Of a DNA stretch of 64,000 bases, positions 54,698 through 62,077 are shown one piece after another. The DNA comes from an uncultured Clostridia bacterium (GTDB taxonomy: Bacteria; Bacillota; Clostridia; Christensenellales; Borkfalkiaceae), in the NCBI GenBank assembly GCA_947625385.1, contig CANQOB010000001.1, positions 1 through 64,000 of the forward strand, written 5' to 3'. A model generated the notes under the pieces. That model did no database searches and was not told where the DNA came from. It saw only the letters and a list, made by a program, of their open reading frames with translations. The translations under genes and the position numbers were made by a program. Position 1 is the first letter of the stretch, and every line of letters begins with the position of its first letter.

Positions 54698-55693
54698 TTA
54701 TTCCATAATATACAAATTTTCGGAAAAAATCAAGTCGTTTTCGAGGGAAATTTTTAATTGACCCGCAAGTTCCCCCTTCCCTTGGGGAACGGGCGTTAAA
54801 AGGTCGGTGGCAAAGCGCAATTTCCGCAGTTCCGTCTTTTTGAGCGGGTATGCGAACCCGCCCTTGACGGCATACCCCTCCCATCCGGCGGCGACATCGA
54901 CGAGCGGAATCATGCGGTATTCCCCGAATGCCGCGTCGAGAAGCTCGGCGGAGCGTTCGTACATTTCGGGACAGTTCAGAACGACGCAGACGAGCCGCAT
55001 GCCGTCCCTCTCCGCGGCCGTCACGAGGCAGCGTCCCGCCTGTACGGTGAAGCCCGTCTTGACGCCGATCGCCCCCTCGAAGTCCCAAAGCATTTTGTTT
55101 TTGTTTTTCCAGCCGCGCGGCTCGTAAAATTTGCAGGAGACGATCTCGGTGAACGTCTCGTTTTGCAGGGCATGCGCCGCAATGAGGGCAAGATCGCGCG
55201 CTGTCGTGTGATGCCCCGCCGCGGGCAATCCGTGCGGGTTGACGAATTTACTGTCCTTTGCGCCCATGAGCGCGGCGCGGCGCGTCATTTCCGCGGCAAA
55301 CGCCTTCGTGCTTGCGCTGTGATGCAGGGCGAGCGCGACGGCGCAATCGTTTCCCGAGCGCAGCATGAGTCCATAGAGAAGGTCGCGCACGGAATAGGGA
55401 TCCCCCGCGCGAAGATATACGCTCGACCCCTCGACGCCCTCCGCCTCCTTGGGGATTCGGACGGTATCGTCGAGATCGCAATCCTCGATGACGACGATCG
55501 CCGTGAGGATCTTCGTCGTGCTCGCCATGGGGAGAGGGACGTCGGCGTTCGTCTCGGACAAAAATCTGCGTGAGGAGACCTCCGCCACACATTCGCCCTG
55601 CGCCGGTCCGGCGGCATGGGCGGGCAGCGTCGGCACCGCGGCAGCGATGCCCAAAATCAGCGCAAAAACAGCGGTCGCTCTACGAATTTTCAT
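54698..55693 (-). CDS. D-alanyl-D-alanine carboxypeptidase (S11, DacB/DacF type), short form
   Basis: Exported penicillin-binding protein trimming peptidoglycan stem peptides. Signal peptide 'MKIRRATAVFALILGIAAAV' with cleavage near 'AHAAG'. Catalytic SxxK in 'MASTTKILTAI', SxN in 'RSGNDCAVAL' and KTG in 'IGVKTGFTVQ'. At 331 residues it lacks most of a C-terminal PBP5-type domain and any clear C-terminal anchor helix. Its start overlaps gerW by 14 nt. Clustering with gerW suggests a spore-cortex role, by analogy to DacB/DacF. Confidence 0.92.
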   Translation of the reverse strand: MKIRRATAVFALILGIAAAVPTLPAHAAGPAQGECVAEVSSRRFLSETNADVPLPMASTTKILTAIVVIEDCDLDDTVRIPKEAEGVEGSSVYLRAGDPYSVRDLLYGLMLRSGNDCAVALALHHSASTKAFAAEMTRRAALMGAKDSKFVNPHGLPAAGHHTTARDLALIAAHALQNETFTEIVSCKFYEPRGWKNKNKMLWDFEGAIGVKTGFTVQAGRCLVTAAERDGMRLVCVVLNCPEMYERSAELLDAAFGEYRMIPLVDVAAGWEGYAVKGGFAYPLKKTELRKLRFATDLLTPVPQGKGELAGQLKISLENDLIFSENLYIME

Positions 55694-56075
55694 CTTTTTT
55701 CAGGTTCGCAATGATCTCTCCCGCCTTCTCGATGAGCCCGTCCAAGGGGTCCTCGGTAATGCGGATGACGCGGCATTCTCTGCCGTCGTCGATGAGGAAT
55801 CCCGCAGGTTTGATGTTGACCACCGTGCCTGCGCCCCCCGCGAAGGGAAAGCTCTCGTCGTCCTTGATCGCTTTGACTTCGCCGTATTCGCCACCCCCGG
55901 AGAGATAGCCCATCGTCACTTTCGTGAACGGGATGATCTGCGTGCCGCTTGCGGATACCACGGGCTTGCCGATGACGGTATTCACGTCTACAAGTTTTAC
56001 GAGGCGCTCCGCTGTCTTTTCCATGATGCCGTCGATTTGAGTTTTCTTATCCAATTTATCAATGCCTCCATACAT
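55680..56075 (-). CDS. gerW: GerW/YtfJ family sporulation protein
   Basis: 131-residue protein of the YtfJ family, linked in Bacillus to spore germination. 'VDVNTVIGKPVVSASGTQII' and 'PFTKVTMGYLSGGGEYG' are the family core, ending with a short helical tail. The ATG at 56075 has no ribosome site; TTG 56054 has GGAGG ten bases upstream and may be the true start. It overlaps both neighbours, so translation is coupled to the DUF2953 gene. Confidence 0.9.
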   Translation of the reverse strand: MYGGIDKLDKKTQIDGIMEKTAERLVKLVDVNTVIGKPVVSASGTQIIPFTKVTMGYLSGGGEYGEVKAIKDDESFPFAGGAGTVVNIKPAGFLIDDGRECRVIRITEDPLDGLIEKAGEIIANLKKDENS

Positions 56076-56581
56076 TTTTTAGCGATCGCCGTGTTGAGAA
56101 TGAGCAGATTGAACACCGTTGCCACTTCCGCGGTGAGCTTGAAGGAGGAACGGTTCGAGAGCAGAATTTTGTTCTTGACGGAAAGAAAGGGATGCTTCGT
56201 CCGAAGGACCGAAAAAGCCGTTCCTCCCGCGATCGCAAACGCTGCACCGTACAGCGCGCTGTAAGGGCTCCGGGCGCCCCCCGTCTCCAACGTCTGATGC
56301 AGCCGCCAAAGCTGAAACCCCTTCATGATCTCGAACTTTTTCCTTGTGGCGTTCATATCCGCATATTTCACGAGCAGGGCAAATTTCTTCGTCACATGGA
56401 AGGCAATGCCGTCCCGCCGCAGCTCCGCATACCCCCCGAACACCCGGAAATACTTGAACAGGCTGACGGAAAACCACGCCTTCGGTCGCCCGGCGTCCAC
56501 ATAGAGGTCCACATAGACAAAGACGGGAAAGAAGAGCAGCAAGAGACCGAAGAAGGCGCCGTATACAAAAAAATCGCCCAT
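55997..56581 (-). CDS. DUF2953-like membrane protein
   Basis: 194 residues. An N-terminal membrane helix 'FFVYGAFFGLLLLFFPVFVY' is followed by 'VDLYVDAGRPKAWFSVSLFK' and a mostly soluble, basic remainder with another hydrophobic stretch near 'LYGAAFAIAGG'. The arrangement and its place next to gerW match DUF2953 proteins in Clostridia (recalled, not searched). The annotated ATG is in the 3' arm of a terminator-like hairpin, so either expression is attenuated or the start is further downstream. Confidence 0.72.
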   Translation of the reverse strand: MGDFFVYGAFFGLLLLFFPVFVYVDLYVDAGRPKAWFSVSLFKYFRVFGGYAELRRDGIAFHVTKKFALLVKYADMNATRKKFEIMKGFQLWRLHQTLETGGARSPYSALYGAAFAIAGGTAFSVLRTKHPFLSVKNKILLSNRSSFKLTAEVATVFNLLILNTAIAKKCMEALINWIRKLKSTASWKRQRSAS

Positions 56582-56597
56582 ACACGTAATATGGGCG
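56575..56597 (-). terminator. Terminator/attenuator hairpin overlapping the DUF2953 start codon
   Basis: Minus strand: 'cgcccata', 7-nt loop, 'tatgggcg', then ATTTTTTTG. A textbook intrinsic terminator shape 26 nt after scpB, with the next gene's ATG inside the stem. Confidence 0.7.
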
Positions 56598-56622
56598 AAG
56601 TCTGTAAAAATATGAGCGGCGG

Positions 56623-57396
56623 TCAGGAGATTTTGACGATGTTCGTGCCGTCCAACCCTTTGAGGAAATCGGGAATCTCAAATCCGTCCTCGACGGCTTC
56701 CCGGGGCTCTTCCCTCTTCTTGGACGCGGGACGCATCTCGCCGTCCCCGCCACCTCCGCTTTCTCCGTCGTCCCCGCTCTCGCCGCCGTCCCCGCTGCCG
56801 AGCGTACTGTCTTTGGACGCGTCGATGGCGCCCCACTCTTCGCGGTTGTAGAGATAGACGTCCCGCTCCGCGTCGGGCTGTTCGATCTTTTTCAGGAGCT
56901 CTTCGTAATCGGGAAGTTCATCCAGCGAATGCAGTTTGAAGCGCTTCAAAAATTCGTCGGTCGTCGCAAAGAGCACGGGATGCCCGATCGCATCCTTTCT
57001 GCCGCAGGGGTAGATCAGTTTGAGCTCGAGCAGCGCGTTGACGCCGTAGTCGCTGTTGACGCCGCGGAGCGCTTCGATCTCCGCGCGGGTGATGGGCTGT
57101 TTGTAGGCGATGATCGCCGCGCATTCGAGAATGGTGCGAGTCAGCTCCTTTTCGCGGATGGGATTGAGCACGGCGGCAACGCCTTCCTTGTAATCCGGAT
57201 TGGAGGCGAACTGCACTTTTTTATTGAATTCGAGAAGCTGGATGCCGCGCTCCCCGCTGTAACGCTCTTTGAGCTCGGCAACTGCTTTTTTGACCGCATT
57301 TTCGGTCACGCCGAGCTTTTCGGCGATGTCGGCGATCGGGACGCTCCTTCCGGACGCAAACAAGATCGCTTCGATGATATTTGTGAGATTTTCCAC
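56623..57396 (-). CDS. scpB: Segregation and condensation protein ScpB
   Basis: Winged-helix partner of ScpA in the SMC condensin. 'IEAILFASGRSVPIADIAEK', 'AAIIAYKQPITRAEIEALRG' and 'ALLELKLIYPCGRKD' are conserved. After about residue 190 comes an unusual Gly/Asp/Glu/Ser-rich tail ('GSGDGGESGDDGESGGGGDG') and a short hydrophobic end, making 257 residues against about 190-200 usually. It lies 15 nt after scpA. Confidence 0.95.
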   Translation of the reverse strand: MENLTNIIEAILFASGRSVPIADIAEKLGVTENAVKKAVAELKERYSGERGIQLLEFNKKVQFASNPDYKEGVAAVLNPIREKELTRTILECAAIIAYKQPITRAEIEALRGVNSDYGVNALLELKLIYPCGRKDAIGHPVLFATTDEFLKRFKLHSLDELPDYEELLKKIEQPDAERDVYLYNREEWGAIDASKDSTLGSGDGGESGDDGESGGGGDGEMRPASKKREEPREAVEDGFEIPDFLKGLDGTNIVKIS

Positions 57397-57411
57397 TGCC
57401 GTGTCCTCTTT

Positions 57412-58347
57412 TTATTCGTATTCGTCGATCTGCTGTCCTACCCAAGTATGCGTGGATTCGGGGTTGAAGCGGATGTAGATCTGCCCGAACTCCTCCTCCT
57501 GCCGCACATGCAGGTACTGGTGTTTCAAAAGTTCAAGAAGCGCCTGGAAGGTCGTCACGATCTCCGAGCGGGTGTAATCCTCGGTGAAGAGCTCTTCGAA
57601 CCGCAGTTCGTCCGTATCGTCGAACACTTCGAGAATGTAGACGATCTTCTGCTCGACCGTGTATTCGTCGCGGGGAATCTCGCGGACTTCATCCTCGATG
57701 ATGGCGCGTTCCCGCTCGACGAGCAAGGCGGTGAAAGCGGTGACCAGCCCGTCGAGGGTGAGGTTTTCGAGGGAGAACACGGTGCGCGTCTCCCCGACGT
57801 CCTTGTCGGGCTCCTTGAAGTAATACCCCACCGTTTCCAGCTCTTTCAGCTTGCCCATCTCTTCTTTGATGAGCTTGTATTCTTCGAGAGCGCGGATAAG
57901 TTCGGCTTTGTCGTCGTCGTCAAACTCACCGGTATCGGGCTCGACCTCGTCGAAGCTCGGGACGAGCGCCTGCGCCTTGATCTTGATGAGGGTCGCGGCG
58001 ATGTTCAGATAATCCGTCACCTTGTCCACGTCGATATACGGGAGCCCTTTCATATAGTCGAGGAATTGCTCGGTGACCTGCGAGACAAAAATGTCCCTTA
58101 TCTCGATCTCGGCGCGGTTGACAAGATAGAGCAAGAGGTCGAGCGGTCCCTCGAAGTTGCTGAGCACCGTCGTGTAATCCACGTTGGATTCGAATTTTGC
58201 CCGCGCGGCGCGGTACGGGTCGTCTTTGCCGCCCGTAATTCCCTGTTCGCTCTGCTCTTCCGCGGAGATCGCGACGTTTTCATCCACGAAAGCGACCGGC
58301 TCTTCGGTCTCTTCGGCGCTCTCATCGGTTGTTCTTTCGTCTACCAT
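57412..58347 (-). CDS. scpA: Segregation and condensation protein ScpA
   Basis: Kleisin that closes the SMC ring. After a ~55-residue acidic N-terminal extension, 'LSNFEGPLDLLLYLVNRAEI' and 'YLNIAATLIKIKAQALVPSF' form the N-terminal SMC-binding domain. The C-terminal winged helix ends at 'FGQIYIRFNPES'. ATG 58347 with GGAG upstream is inside the end of the site-2 protease gene (ATGGTAG overlap); the longer ORF-track start is out of context. 311 residues. Confidence 0.94.
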   Translation of the reverse strand: MVDERTTDESAEETEEPVAFVDENVAISAEEQSEQGITGGKDDPYRAARAKFESNVDYTTVLSNFEGPLDLLLYLVNRAEIEIRDIFVSQVTEQFLDYMKGLPYIDVDKVTDYLNIAATLIKIKAQALVPSFDEVEPDTGEFDDDDKAELIRALEEYKLIKEEMGKLKELETVGYYFKEPDKDVGETRTVFSLENLTLDGLVTAFTALLVERERAIIEDEVREIPRDEYTVEQKIVYILEVFDDTDELRFEELFTEDYTRSEIVTTFQALLELLKHQYLHVRQEEEFGQIYIRFNPESTHTWVGQQIDEYE

Positions 58348-59066
58348 ATCAAATAACTCCAAATCGTTTCCACGGGCACGCCGAACGCAAGCGACCAGAT
58401 CGCAAGAATGGGGAAGCCGAGATACTTGATCGCAAATTTCATGATCCAACCTAAAATATCGAAATTTTCCATGATGGCGACCCCGAGATAGTCATAGAAA
58501 ATACGGCAGAGAAAGCTCTCCGCGATGAGACCGATCAAAATCCAATAGCCGTATTGCCGAAGGAAACGGAATATCTTCCCCCGCCGTTTATTGAGCGCAT
58601 CGACGATGCGGAAGCCGTCCAGCGGGTAAAACGGCAGGAGGTTGAATACGCAGAAACCCAAGCTCATGCTGTAAATCAAACTGAAAAAGTCGAATAAAAA
58701 CTCTTTCAGGAAGGGAACATACGGCATGAAATTGATGATCACGAGCGCGATCGGATAGAATAAAAACGCCATGATATAGTTCACGACGACGCCTGCGCTC
58801 GCGGTGAGCCCCAATCCGAGGCGGTAGTGCTTGAAATTGTTCGGGTCGATCGGAACGGGTTTCGCCCAGCCGAAGCCGACGAGCGCGAACAGGACGAGCC
58901 CGATCGGGTCGAAGTGCCTGAGCGGGTTCAAGGAGAGTCTGCCCGCCAATTTGGGCGTGGGGTCGCCGCACCGATAGGCGACAAAGGCATGCGCAAACTC
59001 GTGAAGGGTCAATACGACGGTCACTGCGAGCAAATTTGCCAATAGCCTGATAAGTGTACTCTCCAT
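58341..59066 (-). CDS. Site-2 protease family (M50) membrane metallopeptidase
   Basis: 241-residue intramembrane protease. Zinc motif 'LHEFAHAF' lies in the first membrane helix, and a second metal site is in 'NLLPFYPLDGFRIVD'. Several further helices, no PDZ or CBS domain. These compact M50 enzymes often sit with scpAB in Bacillota; SpoIVFB, the pro-sigma-K protease, is a distant relative, but I cannot claim that role. The promoter places the transcript start 2 nt before the ATG. Confidence 0.92.
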   Translation of the reverse strand: MESTLIRLLANLLAVTVVLTLHEFAHAFVAYRCGDPTPKLAGRLSLNPLRHFDPIGLVLFALVGFGWAKPVPIDPNNFKHYRLGLGLTASAGVVVNYIMAFLFYPIALVIINFMPYVPFLKEFLFDFFSLIYSMSLGFCVFNLLPFYPLDGFRIVDALNKRRGKIFRFLRQYGYWILIGLIAESFLCRIFYDYLGVAIMENFDILGWIMKFAIKYLGFPILAIWSLAFGVPVETIWSYLIW

Positions 59067-59074
59067 ACTTGTCC

Positions 59075-59103
59075 ATTATATAACAAATGGCAAAAAAATG
59101 CAA
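59075..59103 (-). promoter_or_regulatory. Promoter of the site-2 protease-scpAB operon, near-leaderless
   Basis: Minus strand: TTGCAT, 17-nt spacer, TATAAT ending at 59075. Expected +1 is about 59068; the ATG begins at 59066 with no ribosome site. Confidence 0.78.
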
Positions 59104-59149
59104 GAGAAAAGCGGAGATTTCGAAAAATTTCCGCCTTCCCTTACAAGAT

Positions 59150-59178
59150 GTTGTTATTATGTCACGCATAATACTCTG
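59150..59178 (-). repeat. GCGTGACATA palindrome (copy 5) after dacF
   Basis: Minus strand: 'gagtattatgcgtgacataa' directly after the dacF stop; 7-bp arms TATTATG/CATAATA with loop CGTGA. There is no T-tract, so termination is less certain than for copies 1 and 2. Confidence 0.78.
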
Positions 59179-59179
59179 T

Positions 59180-60331
59180 TTATTGCCATTTTCGCGCTGT
59201 CTCGCGGAGGGCGTCCCACCATGACAGCGCAGGGGCGTCCTCGCCCGCCCGCAGCGTCACGCGTTTGACCTCCACGCCTCCCACATGGAGAGCCGCAAAA
59301 CCGACCTCTGCGCCTGCGGCAACGGGCGCCCGCAGATCGGATATTTGGATATCAACGGCATAATCCCCCTTTTCCGACCGCTTGCAAAAGTACGTGAGCG
59401 GACTCTCCGCAACGACGGAGATCTCCTTTTTCTTGCTGCCCGCAACGGCGGCTTTGAGGTCGAGCTCTCCGCGCGGCAAAAGCGGCTTGCTCTCATACGT
59501 CGCAAAGGCGTAGTCGAACATCGAGGAAATGTCCGAAAATCTCTGTTGGGAGCTGTCCGCCCCGATGACGACGGCGACGAGCCGCATGTCGTCCCGCTTT
59601 GCGGTCGCAGCCAAGCAGAAACCCGCTTCGTTCGTAAATCCCGTCTTGCCGCCGTCGCAACCCCGATATGAGCGTATCAGCTTGTTGGTATTCGTGATCG
59701 AGGTCGTTCTGCCGTCGGGGTGCGGGAAATCTTCCAGCCAGACCTTGCAGAGCTCAAAATACTTTTCGTGCGAGGTGAGCGCACGGAGCATGAGCGCGAC
59801 ATCCTTCGCGCAGGAGTACTGCGGGTCTTTGGGGAGCCCAGTACAATTCGCAAACAGCGTATTGGTCGCGCCGAGCTCGGCTGCGCGTTTGTTCATCATG
59901 GCGACGAACCCCTCTTCGCTCCCCGCGATGCGCTCGGCGAGCGCGACACAGGAATCGTTTGCGGAACAGACCGCGACCGTCTTGACGAGCGCCTCCGCCG
60001 TATAGGAGAGCCCGGCGTCGAGAAAGACCTGTGAGCCGCCCATTCCCGAGGCATTTTCGCTCACCGTGATCATCTCGTCCCATGCGAGATTCCCGCTCTC
60101 TGCGGCTTCGAAGCAGAGCGTGAGCGTCATGATCTTGCACATGCTCGCGATGGGAAGCCGTTTTTCTTCCTCTTTGGTATAAACGACCGTGCCGCTATCC
60201 GCATCACACAGATATGCCGCCTTGCAGACGGGCGAGAGCGCGTCACAGCTCGCGGCGTCCGACGCTTGTGCGGGAATCCCCGCCGTTGCGGCGGAGAGCG
60301 CCGCCATTGCGATCATCCAAACTTTGTTCAT
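59180..60331 (-). CDS. dacF: D-alanyl-D-alanine carboxypeptidase (S11, DacF type)
   Basis: Exported carboxypeptidase with signal peptide 'MNKVWMIAMAALSAATAGIP' ending near 'AQASDA'. Catalytic SxxK in 'IASMCKIMTL' (Cys in the second variable position), SxN as 'CSANDSC' and 'GGKTGFT'. Residues from about 285 form a PBP5-like C-terminal domain. 383 residues, typical. It follows the SpoIIM-like gene by 36 nt and is the second S11 enzyme within 6 kb. Confidence 0.93.
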   Translation of the reverse strand: MNKVWMIAMAALSAATAGIPAQASDAASCDALSPVCKAAYLCDADSGTVVYTKEEEKRLPIASMCKIMTLTLCFEAAESGNLAWDEMITVSENASGMGGSQVFLDAGLSYTAEALVKTVAVCSANDSCVALAERIAGSEEGFVAMMNKRAAELGATNTLFANCTGLPKDPQYSCAKDVALMLRALTSHEKYFELCKVWLEDFPHPDGRTTSITNTNKLIRSYRGCDGGKTGFTNEAGFCLAATAKRDDMRLVAVVIGADSSQQRFSDISSMFDYAFATYESKPLLPRGELDLKAAVAGSKKKEISVVAESPLTYFCKRSEKGDYAVDIQISDLRAPVAAGAEVGFAALHVGGVEVKRVTLRAGEDAPALSWWDALRETARKWQ

Positions 60332-60367
60332 ACCCGCAGTTTGTGCACTTTCCCCGAAAATAACCGC

Positions 60368-60964
60368 TTAAAAGAGATTTCCGAGCGGGTGAAATATGGC
60401 AAGCAAAAGAATTGCTTCCAAGAGACATACCGCCGCCACGAGGAGCAGGAAACAGCCGTAATCCCGCAAGAGATCGCAAAAGTCCTGTTTCCGGAAGCGG
60501 AAGCTGCGGGCGCGGCAACAGGAGACGGAAGAAGTGCAGATGAGAATAAAATCGATCATGAGGTGGACGGGCAGATACAAAACGAGCGCGACGATCGCGC
60601 CCGAGACGCCGTAAGCGCCGAAGAACACGGCGATACAACCGCCGAACGTGTATGCCCGGTAGACCAAAACGGCGGGAATGAGCGCGAGCGCCGCCAAATG
60701 CACCCCCGCGGCCGTGCAGACCGCAACGAGGACCGCTCCGCCCGCCGTTCTCTCACAAAAGATGACAAAGACGCTCCTGTCCGCATAGCAGACGGAGTAC
60801 AGGAAGCGGTCGCAGAGATTGAGAAGATAGTCATAAAAGAGCGCCGTCCCCGAAAAGACGATGCCGAGCAGCATCGCTACGGCAAACAGGATGGCGAGCG
60901 CGATGGGAACGGCTTTCCTTTCGAATGCGCGCGCGAAACGATCCCGCAAGAAAGAAAGGTTCAT
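60368..60964 (-). CDS. SpoIIM-like multi-spanning membrane protein
   Basis: 198 residues with about five hydrophobic segments. 'VLVYRAYTFGGCIAVFFGAY' followed by 'VALVLYLPVHLMIDFILICT' resembles the pattern of stage II sporulation protein M, part of the engulfment machinery. The match is weak by eye and relies on context between spoIVB and dacF. If correct it would be a mother-cell membrane protein. The ATG lies within a perfect 10-bp stem. Confidence 0.6.
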   Translation of the reverse strand: MNLSFLRDRFARAFERKAVPIALAILFAVAMLLGIVFSGTALFYDYLLNLCDRFLYSVCYADRSVFVIFCERTAGGAVLVAVCTAAGVHLAALALIPAVLVYRAYTFGGCIAVFFGAYGVSGAIVALVLYLPVHLMIDFILICTSSVSCCRARSFRFRKQDFCDLLRDYGCFLLLVAAVCLLEAILLLAIFHPLGNLF

Positions 60965-60981
60965 ATCCCATGATATGAACC
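60958..60981 (-). promoter_or_regulatory. Hairpin containing the SpoIIM-like start codon
   Basis: Minus strand: 'ggttcatatc' ATGG 'gatatgaacc', 10-bp perfect arms. The gene's ATG is in the 3' arm, 17 nt after the spoIVB stop. Confidence 0.75.
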
Positions 60982-60997
60982 CTTCTCCGGAAAAATG

Positions 60998-62008
60998 TTA
61001 ATCCCCTATCATCTGTTCGATACCGATGCCGTATCCGCGCGTCGGGTCGTTGAGAAACACATGAGTGACGGCGCCGATCAGTTTTCCGTTCTGCAAGATG
61101 GGGCTTCCGCTCATCCCCTGTACAATGCCGCCCGTCTCTTCGATCAACCGGGAATCCGTCACTTTGATGACGAAATTCTTGTTGTCGCGGTTGTTGGCAT
61201 CCACCTTAACGATGTCGATGTCATACTTTTGCGGATAAACGCCGTCCACCGTCGAATAGATGACCGCTTTGCCGATGGTCGCCTCCGCAAGGGGCGCCGC
61301 CTCGACGAGTTCGCAGTGGGAAAAGTCGTAATCCTCGGAAAATGTTCCGTAGAGACCGGTGTCCCCCACGCTCTCTGCCCTCCCGATGACGGTGTCGTTC
61401 AAAAAGAGTCCGCGGAGTTCCCCCGCTTTCCCGCGCTTTCCCTTGGTGACGCCGACCACGCTGCAACGGTACATCTGCGGGTCGGAGATCGTGAGAAGAT
61501 TGTGGTCGTCGTCGCATACCGCGTGCCCGAGGGCGCCGAAGCGGTATGATTTGCTGTCCACGTAGGTCACCGTCCCTATCCCCGCGAGCGTATCGCGGAT
61601 GAGAACGCCGATTTTATAGCGCGACGACTTCTTATCCTTGACGGGACAGACCTTGACGGTCGCCGTCTCCCCCTTTCTCTGCAATGTAACCGAAACCTGC
61701 CGCCCTCCGCTGCGTTCGAGCGCGTCGTTGAGCTCGGAGATCGTCTTGACGCGGATGCCGTCGACGGCAACGATGGTGTCGCCGATACAGATTCCCGCGT
61801 CCTCCGCGGGATGGTGGAGCCCATCCTCGCTGACAACTTCGCTAAGACCGATCACTTCGGCGCCGCCCGCAGAGAGCATAAACCCCGCGGTCATGCCGCC
61901 GATATAATATTTTGCCGTCGCCGCTTCTGCCGGAACGGAAGCGTTTCCGAAGAAAAATCCTGCCGACAGCAGCGCGGCGGCAAGGCATAAAAATTTCAGC
62001 TTACGCAT
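60998..62008 (-). CDS. spoIVB: SpoIVB peptidase (S55)
   Basis: Forespore-secreted serine peptidase that signals sigma-K activation in Bacillus. N-terminal signal/anchor 'MRKLKFLCLAAALLSAGFFF', a PDZ domain (about 60-125, 'DAGICIGDTIVAVDGIRVKT'), His in 'GALGHAV' and nucleophile Ser in 'VQGMSGSPILQNGKLIGAV' near residue 300. 336 residues, shorter than B. subtilis SpoIVB (426) mainly in the N-terminal part. Its start region folds into a stem enclosing the ribosome site. Confidence 0.95.
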   Translation of the reverse strand: MRKLKFLCLAAALLSAGFFFGNASVPAEAATAKYYIGGMTAGFMLSAGGAEVIGLSEVVSEDGLHHPAEDAGICIGDTIVAVDGIRVKTISELNDALERSGGRQVSVTLQRKGETATVKVCPVKDKKSSRYKIGVLIRDTLAGIGTVTYVDSKSYRFGALGHAVCDDDHNLLTISDPQMYRCSVVGVTKGKRGKAGELRGLFLNDTVIGRAESVGDTGLYGTFSEDYDFSHCELVEAAPLAEATIGKAVIYSTVDGVYPQKYDIDIVKVDANNRDNKNFVIKVTDSRLIEETGGIVQGMSGSPILQNGKLIGAVTHVFLNDPTRGYGIGIEQMIGD

Positions 62009-62045
62009 TCATACCTCCGTTATACGGAAGTTAATTTGCGTAAGC
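61999..62045 (-). promoter_or_regulatory. Stem enclosing the spoIVB ribosome site and start codon
   Basis: Outer arms 'gcttacgca' / 'tgcgtaagc' (9 bp, perfect) include the start codon; an inner 'tccgt' / 'acgga' hairpin covers part of GGAGGT. Confidence 0.7.
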
Positions 62046-62077
62046 CGAATCCTTTCTATGCGAATTTTGAAAATCCA

